This document shows, one piece after another, positions 19,493 to 31,405 of a stretch of 64,000 nt of DNA. A program made the position numbers and the translations under genes. The notes beneath the pieces were generated by a model. It did no database searches. It had not been told where the DNA came from and saw nothing but the letters and a program-made list of their open reading frames with translations. Each line of letters opens with the position of its first letter. Position 1 is the stretch's first letter. The DNA is from Coenobita brevimanus. Lineage: Eukaryota > Arthropoda > Malacostraca > Decapoda > Coenobitidae. Location of the stretch: contig CM064657.1 in the NCBI GenBank assembly GCA_032717465.1, positions 18,563,232 through 18,627,231 of the forward strand, read 5' to 3'.

Positions 19493-19495
<3 letters not shown>

Positions 19496-19552
<57 letters not shown>

Positions 19553-19594
19553 GTGTGCATGAAAGTGTGTATGTCCCTATGCATGGATGTGTGC

Positions 19595-19659
<65 letters not shown>

Positions 19660-19718
19660 TTAATGACCAGGGGCTTCGGTCCCAATGGGCGATAGGCAAA
19701 AAAAAAAAAAAAAAAAAT
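19496..19718. repeat. (TA)n tracts and poly(A)
   Basis: (TA)n at about 19496-19548 and 19597-19656 surrounds a short TGTGCATG-rich spacer. A poly(A) run at 19698-19718 follows the piece GACCAGGGGCTTCGGTCCCA, a possible SINE remnant. Confidence 0.9.
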
Positions 19719-20139
19719 TCACTGATCACACACACCACAAAGCCAGCCAGGAGACAGGACGTGTGTGCTGGGCAATCCCCAGGTCCTGTCCTCCCCCATT
19801 ACTGTTTTTGAACCAGCCCATACCCCACTGGCCGGGCTAATGTATGGCCCGGCCTGCACAATAGGTGCAGGGAATCTTTGAACAATCAAAAAAACAACAT
19901 CACGGATCATGCTGTCGGTTTGTGTTGCTCCCCCACTCGCCTGGCGGCCTGCTGTCTTGCGTTGCCTGCTGCTGTACACCGCTGCTGTTTCTGCCCTGCT
20001 AATCCACCTGGAGAGGATGAGTACCAAAGGAGTATGCTAGATGGGAGAGGTAGGGGATGTAGGGGGCTGGCTGCCAAAGCCCTGCCGGCTGCTGGCCTAA
20101 CAATGACCCTGCCGGTCTGGCTGCTATAGTTATAAAAAG

Positions 20140-20325
20140 GATGTTTGCCCCTGTTGTATTTGTTCTTCTGATGTGCGATCAGATGCTGTTGGGTGTGGTA
20201 AGTGTTCCTTGTGGTTCCACCCCAGAATTAAATGTATGGAAATTAGTGAGACTTCTGTCAAGGCCATAATAGAGGAGGGGGATGGTGGTGGACTGCTGTA
20301 TGTGTGCACTAAGTGTTGCGTTGAT
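20140..20325 (+). pseudogene. PHD-type zinc finger of LINE ORF1
   Basis: The frame reads CPCCICSSDV, then VGCGKCSLWFHPRIKCM, and ends LLYVCTKCC. This gives the Cys4-His-Cys3 spacing of a PHD finger, a domain found at the start of ORF1 in several LINE groups. No start codon is evident and the frame degrades beyond about 20340. It sits upstream of LINE RT remnants in the same orientation. Confidence 0.5.
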
Positions 20326-20517
20326 GGTGGAGTGGCAATGGTCGAGCTGGTTCACATGTGGATAGTGCTGCTGTGGAAACTTCTCTCCCTCCCCCCCCCC
20401 AGAGTAAGGTATCTTGAGTGTAGAGGTAAATGTGCAAGATTTAAACTGTTGTCCCTGCTGAAAGCAGAGGAAAATTCCAGAGAACGTTTATCGCTAGTGT
20501 GTGTGTGTGTGTGTGTG

Positions 20518-20551
<34 letters not shown>

Positions 20552-21099
20552 CAGTGAGGCCTGTGGACTCTTCCAACAAGCTGCGGATGTGGCACTTTGG
20601 AGTTGCTGACTGGGGGGCCCTCAGGCATTACTTCTTTGATTTTCTTCAAAAAAAAAAAAAAAAAAAAAAAAAATTTCCTATCACAACCTTCCTTCAGATA
20701 GTCAGTATAAGTTCCGCCAAGGACACGTCACTGGCGATCGTCTCACCTTCCTCTCAGACTTCTAGTCATCCTCCTTTTGGGACTTTGGTGAAAGTTTTGC
20801 CATTGTACATGACTTCTTAATGATTTACGACTAGTCTGGCATAATTCTTTAACTTCCAAACTGCCCTCTTACAGTTTCTATCCTTCTTTCTATGCCTTCA
20901 TATCTAGCTTCCTTTCCGGTCGTTCTATAGCTGCTGTTGTAGATGGTCTCCGTTCTTCTACAGCTATCAATAGTTAACATGGAGAAACTCATGCAGTAGC
21001 CCTTGATATTTCTAAAGCTTTCGGCAGAGTGGCATCGTTCCCTGCTGTCCAAACTCCCTTGCTATGGACTAACGTCTTTTGTTCATCTGCTTTCCTCAT

Positions 21100-21950
21100 T
21101 ATTTCAGTGACGGAAAAATAAAAGTAGATGACGCATATTCCAATTTCCACTCAATTAACGCCGGCGTGCCCCACGGATCAGTTCCCGCACCAACCCTGTT
21201 CCTGGTTCATATTAATGATCTCTTATCTGTCATCCACAGTGCCATCCATTCGTATGCAGATGACTCAACACTTTACAGATCATTCACACTCAGACACCTA
21301 TTTACAAAGTCTAATATCTCTAACTCTCAACTCAGTACAGCCATCTCCATAAATCAAGACTTATCTACGATCATTGAATGAGGACAAAACAACCATGTCT
21401 CCTTTAATGCTAGTAAAACCAAATATATACAATTTACAAATTGACCGATATTGCCAGATTCGTATAATACCTTCAATGCTACTAATATTCCTATCTCCAG
21501 AAGTATTGAAATTCTCGGTGTCTCACTTAACAATGCCCTCAGCTGGACCTTTTGCGTCAGGTCACTTGCTTAAACCGCCTCAAAGAAACTTAGATTATTG
21601 CTTAGAGTCCTTAACTTCTTCACTGACGAGCAGTTAGCTATAATTCATAAGAGTCATGTGTGCTCTCAGCTTGAATATTGCTCACGCTTGTGGAATGGAT
21701 GTGGAGAGGTTGCACTAAACAAGACAAAGCTGTTGGAATTATTAATAACCCTGCTATTATAAATAAACTACCTTCTCTACAAGTAAGAAGAAACATTGCC
21801 TCCCTTGCACTGTTTTACAGATATTTTTATGGCAAATGCTCAGACGAAGTGCGTCCATTGTGCCACCTCTCCATGCCTTCCCTCGTGCTACACGGGCATC
21901 TGGTAGCGCCCATGACTGGAATGTAACAGCCATATTGCAGAACTTCTGCC
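21100..21950 (+). pseudogene. LINE reverse transcriptase fragment (copy 1)
   Basis: NAGVPHGSVPAPTLFLVHIN and the catalytic YADD (about 21255-21266) are followed, after a stop near 21380, by remnants of the thumb and C-terminal blocks (NKLPSLQVRRNIASLALFYR near 21765-21820). Frame changes are needed near 21380, 21640 and 21680. The second copy at 22157-22740 aligns with it. Confidence 0.6.
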
Positions 21951-22156
21951 TTTCATAATTTTTTTAATTCCTCGAACTGCATCTCTCTGGAACTCGCTTC
22001 TCCGGAGATGTTTCCCCCCAAACTTCAACCTATAGCTGTTCAAATCCTATTGTTACAGATATTTTATGAATGAAGGACGCCAGTAGTCTAGTGTATGGAT
22101 ATTTTTATTCACTTGTTTTTCCTTCCTCTGTCCTGTTATTTAAAAAAAAAAAAAAA

Positions 22157-22740
22157 GTTTTCTTCAGGGCTCTGTCCTACCACCAATTCTCTTCGGTCTA
22201 TTCATCAATGACCTTTTAAGCTGTATATTATGACCCTACCTTCTCATATGCCGATGACTCCACCCTTCACCTTTCCATCCACTTTCTGCAGTGTCCACCT
22301 CAGCAGTTACTTCAGAAAACAAGGGATAAGGCTATGGCACACTTAATGTCTGACTCGGCTCATATCTCTCACTGGGGAAAAAGTAATCTTGTTTTTAATG
22401 GAACAAGAACTCTCTTCTTACATCTTTCGGCTTGTCAAAATCTTCTGCAGGAGTATCCCCTAATTTTAAACAATATTAAACTCATTCTTGCATCGTCTTT
22501 GAACATACTTGGGGTTTCAGTCTCCCGGGCTTTACCTTGGAAAGTTCATATTACCTTTCTTGCAAAATCTGCTTCTAAAGGATTAGGTGTGCTAAGCTGA
22601 CTCCGTGACTTCTTTAATGCACACACTTTATGCAGATGTTTTATTCGCTCCTGAGTAGAGCACAACTCTCATGTGTTGGGAGGATCCCGACATACAGCTC
22701 TTCTCAACAAGGTGGAGTCGAAGACCTTTCATCTCATTAA
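22157..22740 (+). mobile_element. Jockey/CR1-like LINE copy 2, left part
   Basis: It starts mid-RT directly after the poly(A) of copy 1, with SYADDSTLHLS (about 22240), LNILGVSVSRALPWKVHIT (about 22500-22560) and a thumb region to 22740. It is interrupted at TTAA by a piggyBac-like insertion and resumes at 24773 in the same orientation. Stops near 22330 and 22600 show decay. Confidence 0.6.
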
Positions 22741-22900
22741 CCCGTACCCTCCCGACATTGTACGTCACAGTACATCGTAGCTGCCGTGGACCCGCCGTTG
22801 TACACCGTACGATTCGCAATTGCAAGGCACATTGCGTGTACATTTTTCAAATTTCGCGGGTAATTCGTGGCAGGCAGACGCGTGAGACCTTCCTCTAGTG

Positions 22901-24322
22901 CAGTGGTTCTTAACCTTGTTTGAGGCACGGACCCCTTTGAGAATATGGTGAAAGCTATGGACCCCTTTCTTAGAAAAATGCACATAAGCACATAAAACAA
23001 CATTTTACATACAATGAATATACTTTATTTTACTGAAAACTACCTCACTCAGGGTATAACATACGGTATATAAAGTATAAAACAATCATTACAAAGAATT
23101 ATGTTTCTCACTTTTTCATGCAAAAATTAATGGCCACTCGATGAAAAAATAAAATACATCCAACTTGTGCAAATTAAACAAAACAAAACTTTAATTCTGC
23201 TCAAAAGTTCATTTCAGTGAGAAGGTTGTTGTTGTTTGGCTTGAATAAAATGAAATTGTGGAGTGGTCTTTGACAACGCAACACGCAAGCCATCTTTGAC
23301 ATCCAATCGATTTCAACTTTTTGTTTTGACAGATACAGCCCTGAAAACCCTGACTCACAAAGGTATGTTGTAGCAAACGGAATCAGAGCACCCATAGCTC
23401 GCTTTGCTAGACGAGGGTAGCCTTGTGTCAACGAACACCAGAATTCTTCAAGACTCTTAGAGTTGAATTCATTTCGTATCATTTCCTTTGTCCTCGGGTC
23501 AATGAGGTAATCTTTGGCAAGGTTTCATCATTGATAGTCTATGTCGGCAAGGAAAGGATTACGAATCCATGTTTCAACTTTAAGACCACCTGAGTAGAAA
23601 TAACCTATGAAAGAATTCTGCAGTGTATCTAGATGTCTGCAGATTTCTGCCTGCAGAGAAATTGGTGGGGCTTTGTCACCTTCGATTCCATCATGCAGAA
23701 GCACTTCCTTTAACACTGGAGAGTTTGCATAGTTGTCTGCCTCCATTCTCTTCTTCCACAGTAGCAGTTTCGCCAGAAGAGCTTGCAGTCTTTCAGCAGC
23801 ATCCATAATGGTGACTGCAGGGCTTGAATCGAAAGACCCACCTCATTCATATGGCCAATAACATCTGCCAAGTAGGCTAAGCTAAGCCAAGAATGAACTC
23901 CTCCCTGTCAAACTGTTCTGAGAGTGGGCTTTCTTTTTGTTTAAAAAAAAAGTGAAACTTCTGCCTGAAGTTCAATCAAGCACTTTAAGATTTGTCTTCT
24001 GGAAATTCAACGAACTTCTGTGTGGAAGAGAACTTCATATTCTGCTCCTATTTCTAGACAAAACCTCTTGAAAATGCGATGATTCGAACTCTGGCTCGAT
24101 TCCTTTCAATGGGAAACCATTCTAGAAGTCAAAACCTGACAACGATGACGGTTTTGTTACCTGACCGGGCGCTTTTTCGGTATTTCACACACAAATATTT
24201 AGCTTGATTGAAAGCTAGTGCTGCCAAACGGCATCATGCAATATCGCTAACTTGTCCTCAATTGTTCTGACCTTCACGGACCCCCTGAAGCCCATCCATG
24301 GACCCCAGGTTAAGAACCCCTG
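22901..24322 (-). mobile_element. hAT element, truncated, nested
   Basis: Ends are CAGTGGTTCTTAACCT at 22901 and, inverted, AGGTTAAGAACCCCTG ending 24322. The 8-bp flanks CTCTAGTG (22893-22900) and CTTTAGTG (24323-24330) match at seven positions, and nTnTAGnn is a typical hAT target. Subterminal repeats contain GGACCCC runs on both sides. It carries a decayed minus-strand transposase and lies wholly inside the piggyBac-like element. Confidence 0.8.
23201..24130 (-). pseudogene. hAT transposase C-terminal region (ZBED5/SCAND3-like)
   Basis: Minus-strand pieces at 23806-23528 (LLLWKKRMEADNYANSPVLK, ICRHLDTLQNSFIGYF) and 23482-23201 (EEFWCSLTQGYPRLAKRAM, LIPFATTYLCESGFS) match the C-terminal half of hAT transposases, where the dimerisation region contains TTYLCE-GFS. 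Remnants continue upstream to about 24130 with stops. The BED finger and first catalytic Asp are missing. The frame also breaks near 23525. Confidence 0.7.
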
Positions 24323-24330
24323 CTTTAGTG

Positions 24331-24408
24331 TATGTTAGTGGAAACAACAGTATCAGCTAGTCAAGCGTGCCAGAAAGCGGCGCGATTTATGGGTGATACC
24401 ATTATGAA

Positions 24409-24473
<65 letters not shown>

Positions 24474-24740
24474 GCTGTATATATACTTTTATAACAAATA
24501 AATGTAACTATTTGTATTTAGGTTGGTTCTGATTGGTTACTCTCCTTCTTGCTATAGAAAACGAAGCAGCTGCACTGCCCCGGCCACAGAACACCTGGCT
24601 GAGGTGAGGGGGGACCCACCTTAGGAGCATTTAAGGGTGACAAGAGCAACTATCTTGGTGATTTTCATTAGTTTCTCACCAAAAGGGACTGTTTGAGCAA
24701 ATATAAAAAAAATCGAAAATTAACCGGGTTTTCAGGGGGT
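24331..24740. repeat. piggyBac-like right arm with (TA)n
   Basis: It contains (TA)n at about 24414-24471, then sequence belonging to the right part of the piggyBac-like element. No coding is seen. Confidence 0.7.
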
Positions 24741-24772
24741 GAAGGGGCCCGAAAAAACTGGGAGGGTACGGG

Positions 24773-25200
24773 TTAACTCTCTTTCTCTTCCTGGCTCCCT
24801 TCAACCTCTGTCTCTTCACTGCACTGTTGCATCTTTATCTCTTTTCTACCTCTACTTCAATGGTCACTGCTTCTCTGAACTGTCTGACTGCATCCTTCCA
24901 CCACAATGGAGGGCGCGTAGCACCCGTCTATCTCATTCCTTTTCTGTCCAACTCCCTAATGCAGAATTAAATCGTTATTTCCAGTCCTTCATGTAAGCAG
25001 CAGGTCAGCTCTGAAACTGTCTTCCTCTGTTTGTAGTTCCTACTTTCTATGACCAGTATTATAAATGAAGTGTTTCCAGGCATCTCAGAATGAACGGATC
25101 ATGGATTTGGCTCTCTGCTGTCTTGGTTTTATTTTTTCTTGGAGGGCACAAACTTTTTGGCTCCTAGCAATTGACTCCTTCTTCCTTACAGAATTATAAA
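24773..25200 (+). mobile_element. Jockey/CR1-like LINE copy 2, right part
   Basis: It continues the LINE split at 22740: LPGSLQPLSLHCTVASLSLF and LSHSFSVQLPNAELNRYFQS lead to a stop at about 24995, then a 3' untranslated region. The corresponding block in copy 1 (21765-21925) aligns. Removing the insertion restores a continuous element across a single TTAA. Confidence 0.65.
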
Positions 25201-25221
25201 TATATAAATAAACATCTGTCT

Positions 25222-25223
<2 letters not shown>

Positions 25224-25263
<40 letters not shown>

Positions 25264-25288
25264 ATGTACACACACACACACACACACA
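25224..25288. repeat. (TC)n and (CA)n
   Basis: (TC)n at about 25224-25260 is followed by (CA)n at 25267-25288, immediately upstream of a tRNA-like SINE head. Confidence 0.9.
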
Positions 25289-25557
25289 CCGCTCGTTGGT
25301 GCAGTGGTAACGCTTCCGCTTGCCAACTGGTGGACAAGAGTTTGCACCTCGCTCAGGTTGCGAAAAGTTTCACTGACGAAGTGGGTGGTTATTGTCCCCC
25401 TTGAGCAAGGGGACGGGTATGTGCATGTGTGAAGATCACAGCCTTGCCCTTAGATTGGACTATATGAGCTCTCAGCTCCCTTCCGGGAGGGTAAAAGCTG
25501 ACGATCACGACCATCAAGTGATCCTGACCGACCCGGTGAATTACACACACACATACA

Positions 25558-25597
<40 letters not shown>
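25289..25597 (+). mobile_element. tRNA-derived SINE and adjoining (CA)/(TA)n
   Basis: The head GCTCGTTGGTGCAGTGGTAA fits pol III box A with an anticodon-arm-like region after it, and GAGTTTGCACCTC is a weak box B. The body includes TCAAGTGATCCTGACCGACC and ends in (AC)n with (TA)n to 25597. Three positions in box B depart from consensus, so it is not a functional tRNA. Confidence 0.55.
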
Positions 25598-25599
<2 letters not shown>

Positions 25600-28188
25600 G
25601 GCCAATTGTGTGCATGTTTGCGCCAAGGCAAGATCGTGCAAGCAGAGTGAGAGAAGAGTTCTGGACAAATGTGGAAGTGTGCATGGAAAAGTTTGAAAGG
25701 GATGAAAGAGTGTTTTTAATATTATTGGTGATATGAATGGTAAAGTAGGGAATGTGAAGGTGGATGGAGTTGTTGGTGAGTGGGGTGTGCCTGCTGAGAT
25801 AGATGAGAATGGCAGTGCTTTAGTGGACATCTGTGCTGGAAGGGGGTTCGTGATAGCCAATACCCTCTTCAGGCACAAATGATCGATAGGTATACATTGC
25901 AAGTGATGAGAACGGTGGATGGTGAATGGAATGAAAGGAAGGCAATGGTTGATTTTGTGTGTGTGGATGAAAGGATGCAAAGATGTGAAATGGATGCAAG
26001 AGCATATAGAGGTTGGGGGAATGGTATTTCTGACCACCACTTGGTGGTGGTCAGAATCAAGGTCCAAATAAAATGGAGAAATAAGACGGGAGGAAGGAGT
26101 AGATGTAAGGAGAGTGAAAAGGTTACAAGAGGATGAGAGAAAGGCAGAATATAAGAGAGAAGTGGAGGAATGATTAGGTAAATATGAACTGGAGCAGATG
26201 GAGGACGTAGAAGGTGTGAGAAAGATATTCGCAGAAGAAATATGTGCAGCATGTGAGGTGGTGTGTGGGGTGAAGACAAGACGAAAGGAGGTGCAAGGAA
26301 GAGCATGGTGGAATGAAGAGGTATGACAGGCTGTGGCACAAAAGAAGAAAGCATATAATGAATGGATGAGAAATGGGGGAGTGGAAGAAGTTGAGAGACG
26401 GAAGTGAGAGTTATATGTAGAAGGGAGGAGAGAGGTGAAAAGATTAGTAAGAGAGAGTAAGAAGAGAGTGGATGAGGAATTTGGAAGGAATTTGAGTGTC
26501 AAGTGGAGGGAATGTAAGAAAATGTTCTGGAAAGAGGTGAAGAGAGTCAGACAGGGTGGCGATGAAGTTAGTAGGAGAGTGAAAGATAAAAATGGTAGAT
26601 TACTAGTTGAGAAGGGAGAAAACGTGAGCAGATAGAGAGAACAATTTAATGAATTGTTGAACGTAGAGAATGTAAGTAATGCGAGTGTAAGTGGCTGGGG
26701 AATGGCGGGGAGAAGGAGAGAGGTGAGAAGACAGGAAGAAATCAGTAGGATGGAAGTTGTGGAAGCAATGAAGAAAGTCAAAATGGGGTAAGCCCCTGGA
26801 ATTGATGGAGTCTGTGGTAAAATGCTGAAGCATGAGGGAGAGATAGTAGTAGAATGGATGTAGAAGATGTGCAGATTGGCCTGGGAGGAAGGTAGAGTCC
26901 CGGAGGATTGGAAGTCAGGTATAATTATTCCCTTGTACAAAGGGAAAAGGGAAGAAGAAGTGTGTGGTAATCATAAGGGAGGCTTTAGGAAGGGAAGAGG
27001 TTGTGTAGATCAGATATTCATTCTTAGAGCTTTAGTGGAAAAGTGTCTAGAGAAGGGAAAGAAGTTGTATGTGGCCTTCATGGATTTGGAGAAAGCATAT
27101 AACAGGGTGGATAGACAAGGATTGTTGAAAGTATTAAGAATATATGGAGTAGATGAGAAGTTGTTGAATGCTGTGAAGAATATGTATGAGGGTGCTAAGG
27201 CTGCAGTGCGTGTGTGGATAGTGAGCTGAGTGAGTTTTTCTATTTGAAGGTTGTGTTAAAACAGAGATGTGTCATGTCTCCATGGTTGTTCAATCTGTAT
27301 ATGGATGGGGTTATAAAAGAGTTACAAGGTAGGGCAGTGGAAGTTGGAGTGGCCCTAATGAGAGAGGGAAGAGTTTGGAAACTCCCTGTAATGTTGTTTG
27401 CAGATGATACTGTGTTGTTAAGTGAAGACAAAGGGGAGCTGCAAAGCTTGGTGGATGAGTTTGGGAGAGTATGTAAGAAACGGAATTTAAAGGTGAATGT
27501 AGGGAAGAGTAAAGTTATGGTCTTCGAGAGAGGTGAAGTCAGTGAATGTACAGTGAGGATGAATGATAAGGAACTGGAAAATGTGAGTACTTTTAAGTAC
27601 TTGGGTAGTGTGATGAGTAAGGATGGAAGTTTGGAGTGTGAAGTACTTGAAAGGGTACAACAAGGAAGAAAGGTTGCTGGTTCCTTGAAGGCAGTGATAA
27701 GAAACAGGGAAGTGAGCATGCAAGTGAAAAAGTTATTACATGACAGTATTGTGATACCAACTCTAACGTATGGAAGTGAAGCTTGGACGTTGTTGGAGGG
27801 ACACAAGTCAAGGGTGAGAGCAGTGGAAATGAGTTATTTGAGAGGAGCCTGTGGAGTCACATACAGACGACAAATGAGGAAGTGAAGGAGCATTGTGGTG
27901 TGGATGTGGATGTGATAGGAAGCATTAAGAGAAACACACTGAGGTGGTTTGGCCATGTGGAGAGGATAGAGAATGTGAGACTGACGAGAAGAGTGTATGT
28001 CAGTGAGGTGGAGGGGGAGAGAAGGAGGGGAAGACCAAGGATGAGATGGAGGGATGGAGCGGAGAGGTATATGGGAGAGAGGAGGTGTAAATTGGGAGCA
28101 GGGCAGTGAAATGGCGGGGGACAGAGTAACGTGGAAGCGATTTGTTTGTGGCCACCCCGTATAAGGGATTAAGGCGTCTGGCAATATA
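25598..28188 (+). mobile_element. RTE-like LINE, 5'-truncated, decayed
   Basis: It runs from the endonuclease (GDMNGKVGNVKVDGVVGEWG near 25735) through an ANT-type block and SDHHLVVV-like codons near 26030. The linker (26100-26750) and RT (26790-27870) follow, then the 3' end GTGGCCACCCCGTATAAGGG, GGCGTCTGGCAATA and (TATC)n. RT blocks are [57 protein letters not shown] and MLFADDTVLL (catalytic DD kept). A block is missing after VCGNHKG near 26980, where about 45 residues present in 45940-46100 are deleted. Stops and frameshifts are numerous. Confidence 0.75.
26790..28107 (+). pseudogene. RTE-like reverse transcriptase, broken
   Basis: Open pieces at 26867-27229, 27214-27885 and 27783-28109 overlap in different frames. 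The deletion near 26980 removes RT fingers. FADD at about 27404 is intact, followed by YLGSVMSKDG, VKKLLHDSIVIPTLTYGSEA and LRWFGHVERI. A frameshift near 27220 separates AFMDLEKAY from the palm. Confidence 0.7.

Positions 28189-28603
<415 letters not shown>

Positions 28604-28673
<70 letters not shown>
28604..28673. repeat. (TA)n tract, left flank of LTR element 2
   Basis: Pure TA repeat directly before the LTR at 28674; the matching tract beyond the other LTR starts at 41382. Confidence 0.95.
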
Positions 28674-28677
<4 letters not shown>

Positions 28678-29430
28678 ACGGTACAGAGAAAACTGTCCCG
28701 CAAAGTTCCAGGTTCAAAACGAAAGAGTTAGGTAAAATTACAAGTTAAAGTTTAATGCTCAAACTAACAACAAAACATTCAGGACTCATAAGGATAATGT
28801 AATGGCAAAAAACAGGTTAAATATATTATGGTTAACTGCAATAGCCTCTATTAACACGAAATTAGCAAGAGTAAATTTATCTAAGTCAGCCCTGATAAAA
28901 TAAGAAAACCAGATAATGCTCAGTTAATGCAAGATATATTATTACAGATGCAAAATATTATCAAAAATGACTGACATAAAAACACATGAATAACAAAAAC
29001 CTCACTAGGCCTACGAATCAACACCTTATGCTATACAGTACAAGAAAAAATGTAATAACACTTATACTCAAATTATACAGCTGCTAGATGGTTGGAGACT
29101 TCCTGAGCACTCACAAAAATAATAACAACTGTACAGGGGAGGACAGAGATGTGAGCAAAATGAGGAGTAGATCTAAGTGGCAATTAATGCAGAGACTGAG
29201 CTCATTATATAGGGGCCGGCAGAGCTTGATACAACTTGTAAGAAGGACACGCAAATGAGGCCATAGGGGACAAAGAGTTGACACTCCTGCTCTGAACAAC
29301 AGAAACAACGACTTACTCTACTATAAGGGAGAGAAGGAGGGAGTGAGGTAGAACACGCTCGTGATCAAACATGCAGCATACTGTACGTTAGAATTATACA
29401 AAGGATGATGAAATCATAGGCTATGTAACA
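28674..29430 (-). repeat. LTR (3' LTR of copy 2)
   Basis: 757 bp, TGTTACGGTACAG...CTATGTAACA. TATA box on the minus strand at 29204-29212. It matches 40447-41381 once the SINE insertion there is removed. Confidence 0.95.
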
Positions 29431-29491
29431 CCTCCCCACAAAGAAAAAGAAATTTACAAAGGAAATTTCTTATTACTCTAAAACAATCTGT

Positions 29492-31405
29492 CTAAAGTCT
29501 AAATAAGCAATCTGCAATAACATTTTCTTTCCCCTTGACATGTTGTATGTCTAATGAATACTCCTGAAGAAGTAGACTCCATCTTGTCAATCTCTGATTT
29601 TTATCTTTAAACTTACTAAGGAATTTCAGTTGGATATGATCGGTATAAATGACTATGGGGTCAAAACCAGAACACAAATAAAATGAAAAATGCTGTAAAC
29701 CCAAAATCAAGGCCAAAAGCTCTTTCTCAACAGTTGAGTAGTTCTTTTGAGGTGGAGTGAACTTCTTACTGTAATAAGATACAGGGTGTTCAATACCCTG
29801 ATCATCCTCTTGGAGCAAAACAGCCCCAGCTCCTGTATCACTTGCGTCAACAGCCATCTTAAAAGGCTTAGCAAAATTTGGAGCAGCGAGCAATGGCTGA
29901 CTTAATAGGATAGCTTTAAGTTTACTGAAAGAGGATTCACAGTTATCGGTCCAGACAAATTTAACTGCCTTTTTCAGTTGATCTGCAAGTGGTGATACAA
30001 GAATTGAAAAGTTAAGAACAAATCTCCTGAAATAACCTACCGTTCCCAAAAATCTTTGTAGCTCTTTCCTACTTTTAGGTCTGGGAAGATCACTTATAAC
30101 CTGAACCTTAGCTCCTGGTGGTGCAACATGTCCATCACCAATTACGTACCTAAGGTACTGAACTTTAGCTTGACCAAACTCACACTTTGATAAATTAGCT
30201 ACAAGATTAGCCTGAACCAAACGCTCAAGAAATTTACTGACATGGCATAGGTGATCTTTCCAGTTGTCACTGAAGATTAATACATCATCAATATAAACAA
30301 CACACCCCGCCAAACCCTCTGTTACAACATTCATGAGCTTCTGAAATGTGGCTGGTGCATTCTTCATACCATATGGCATTACAGAACATGCAAAAGTCTT
30401 TCCTAGTGTTACAAAACATGAGATCTCCCTAGCACATTCAGTCATAGGTACTTGCCAGTATCCCTTTAACAAATCAAACTTACTTATGTACCTAGCCTTT
30501 CTGATCTTGTCTATGCAATCTTCCACGCGAGGGAGAGGGTAAGTGTCTGTTTTGGTTATCTGATTAACACGTCTGTAGTCAATGCAAAGCCGCTGTGAGC
30601 CACCTGGCTTAGGGACTAGAGTGACAGGAGAACTCCACTCGCTCTGACAGGGCTCAATCATCTTGTGGTCCAACAGGTAGCCAAGCTCCTTCTGGATGAG
30701 AGGAACTTTTACTGGGTTCACACGGTAAGGAGGCAGTTTAATTGGCTTTGCGTCTCCAACATCGACATCATGCATCAACATAGTGGTTCTTCCTGGAGTG
30801 GCATGGAACACTTGCGGGTACTCCTGCAGTAATGCCGAAAACTCCTGCCTTTCCTCGGGAGCTAGATGATAAAGCTTAGTCTGGAGATCATTCATGATAT
30901 CAGAATTCTTCCCCAAACTATCACTCAGGCTCATGCTGCATGGGAGAGCTTCACTTGCAGACTCGGGTGGAACAGCTACAGTGCAGACTGGGTTATTTTC
31001 GTCCCGCCTGTGATATAACTTTAGCATGTTGATGTGACAAAGTTGCTTGTTCTTTCTACGATCTGGTGTGGCGATGACATAGTTGACATCACTGAGTTTC
31101 TTCTCCACGAAATAAGGACCACTAAACTTGGCTTGAAGAGGTTGCCCATGCACCGGTAGCAAAATCAAAACCTGATCTCCTGGCTGAAAGTGGCGTAACC
31201 TGGACTTCTTATCATACCAAGCCTTCATCTTCTCCTGAGCAGCTCCTAAATTCTTTCTCGCCAGCTGTAAAGCAGTGGACAGCCGTTCTTTGAACTTCAT
31301 CACATACTCCAGCAGGTTGACGTCATCTTCCTCCGACAGCCAGCATTCCTTGAGTAGCTTAAGGGGTCCTCTTACTTCATGGCCAAACAGTAGTTCAAAG
31401 GGTGA
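29492..31405 (-). CDS. pol: Integrase C-terminus, RT and RNase H (copy 2)
   Basis: An open frame from the LINE junction to a stop at 29492. It begins at SPFELLFGHEVRGPLKLLKE, continues through the GPY/F-like segment (FSGPYFVEKKL) and a linker of about 45 residues (YHRRDENNP onward), then RT with YIDD and RNase H with AVDASDTG and YTDHIQLK. The final block reads IADCLFRL where copy 1 has IADCLSRL. The upstream Met at 31441 lies in LINE sequence and is not a real start. RT and RNase H catalytic residues are intact. Confidence 0.9.
   Translation of the reverse strand, partial: SPFELLFGHEVRGPLKLLKECWLSEEDDVNLLEYVMKFKERLSTALQLARKNLGAAQEKMKAWYDKKSRLRHFQPGDQVLILLPVHGQPLQAKFSGPYFVEKKLSDVNYVIATPDRRKNKQLCHINMLKLYHRRDENNPVCTVAVPPESASEALPCSMSLSDSLGKNSDIMNDLQTKLYHLAPEERQEFSALLQEYPQVFHATPGRTTMLMHDVDVGDAKPIKLPPYRVNPVKVPLIQKELGYLLDHKMIEPCQSEWSSPVTLVPKPGGSQRLCIDYRRVNQITKTDTYPLPRVEDCIDKIRKARYISKFDLLKGYWQVPMTECAREISCFVTLGKTFACSVMPYGMKNAPATFQKLMNVVTEGLAGCVVYIDDVLIFSDNWKDHLCHVSKFLERLVQANLVANLSKCEFGQAKVQYLRYVIGDGHVAPPGAKVQVISDLPRPKSRKELQRFLGTVGYFRRFVLNFSILVSPLADQLKKAVKFVWTDNCESSFSKLKAILLSQPLLAAPNFAKPFKMAVDASDTGAGAVLLQEDDQGIEHPVSYYSKKFTPPQKNYSTVEKELLALILGLQHFSFYLCSGFDPIVIYTDHIQLKFLSKFKDKNQRLTRWSLLLQEYSLDIQHVKGKENVIADCLFRL
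31395..31405. repeat. Target-site duplication of the I-like LINE (left)
   Basis: TCAAAGGGTGA occurs here and at 37723-37733. The uninterrupted copy 1 has a single TCAAAAGGTGA at the corresponding place (about 12518-12528). The 11-bp duplication therefore marks the exact LINE insertion. Confidence 0.9.

Larger units (their letters stand above)
20130..22156 (+). mobile_element. Jockey/CR1-like LINE, decayed copy 1
   Basis: Pieces in order are a PHD-type zinc finger (about 20140-20320), an endonuclease-RT linker block MWHFGVADWGALRHY (about 20590), and RT with an early palm block (about 20700-20790). NAGVPHGSVPAPTLFLVHIN and SYADDSTL (about 21255) follow, then a C-terminal region to about 21925 and a poly(A)-like end at 22142-22156. 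Microsatellites and a poly(A) tract at 20647-20674 have expanded inside it. Many stops are present. The clade is uncertain between jockey and CR1/L2-like. Confidence 0.6.
22741..24772. mobile_element. piggyBac-like non-autonomous element
   Basis: Perfect 13-bp terminal inverted repeats, CCCGTACCCTCCC at 22741-22753 and its complement at 24760-24772, are bracketed by TTAA at 22737-22740 and 24773-24776. TTAA duplication with C-rich ends is diagnostic of piggyBac-type elements. No transposase of its own is visible. Most of its length is a nested hAT element (22901-24322) and a (TA)n tract, so the original was roughly 550 bp. Confidence 0.8.

Noticed and set aside
25450..26940. A 496-residue minus-strand frame rich in Ser, Thr, Pro and Leu
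   Set aside because: It is the complement of the purine-rich RTE-like LINE coding strand and contains a microsatellite translation. The sense strand has the conserved domains.
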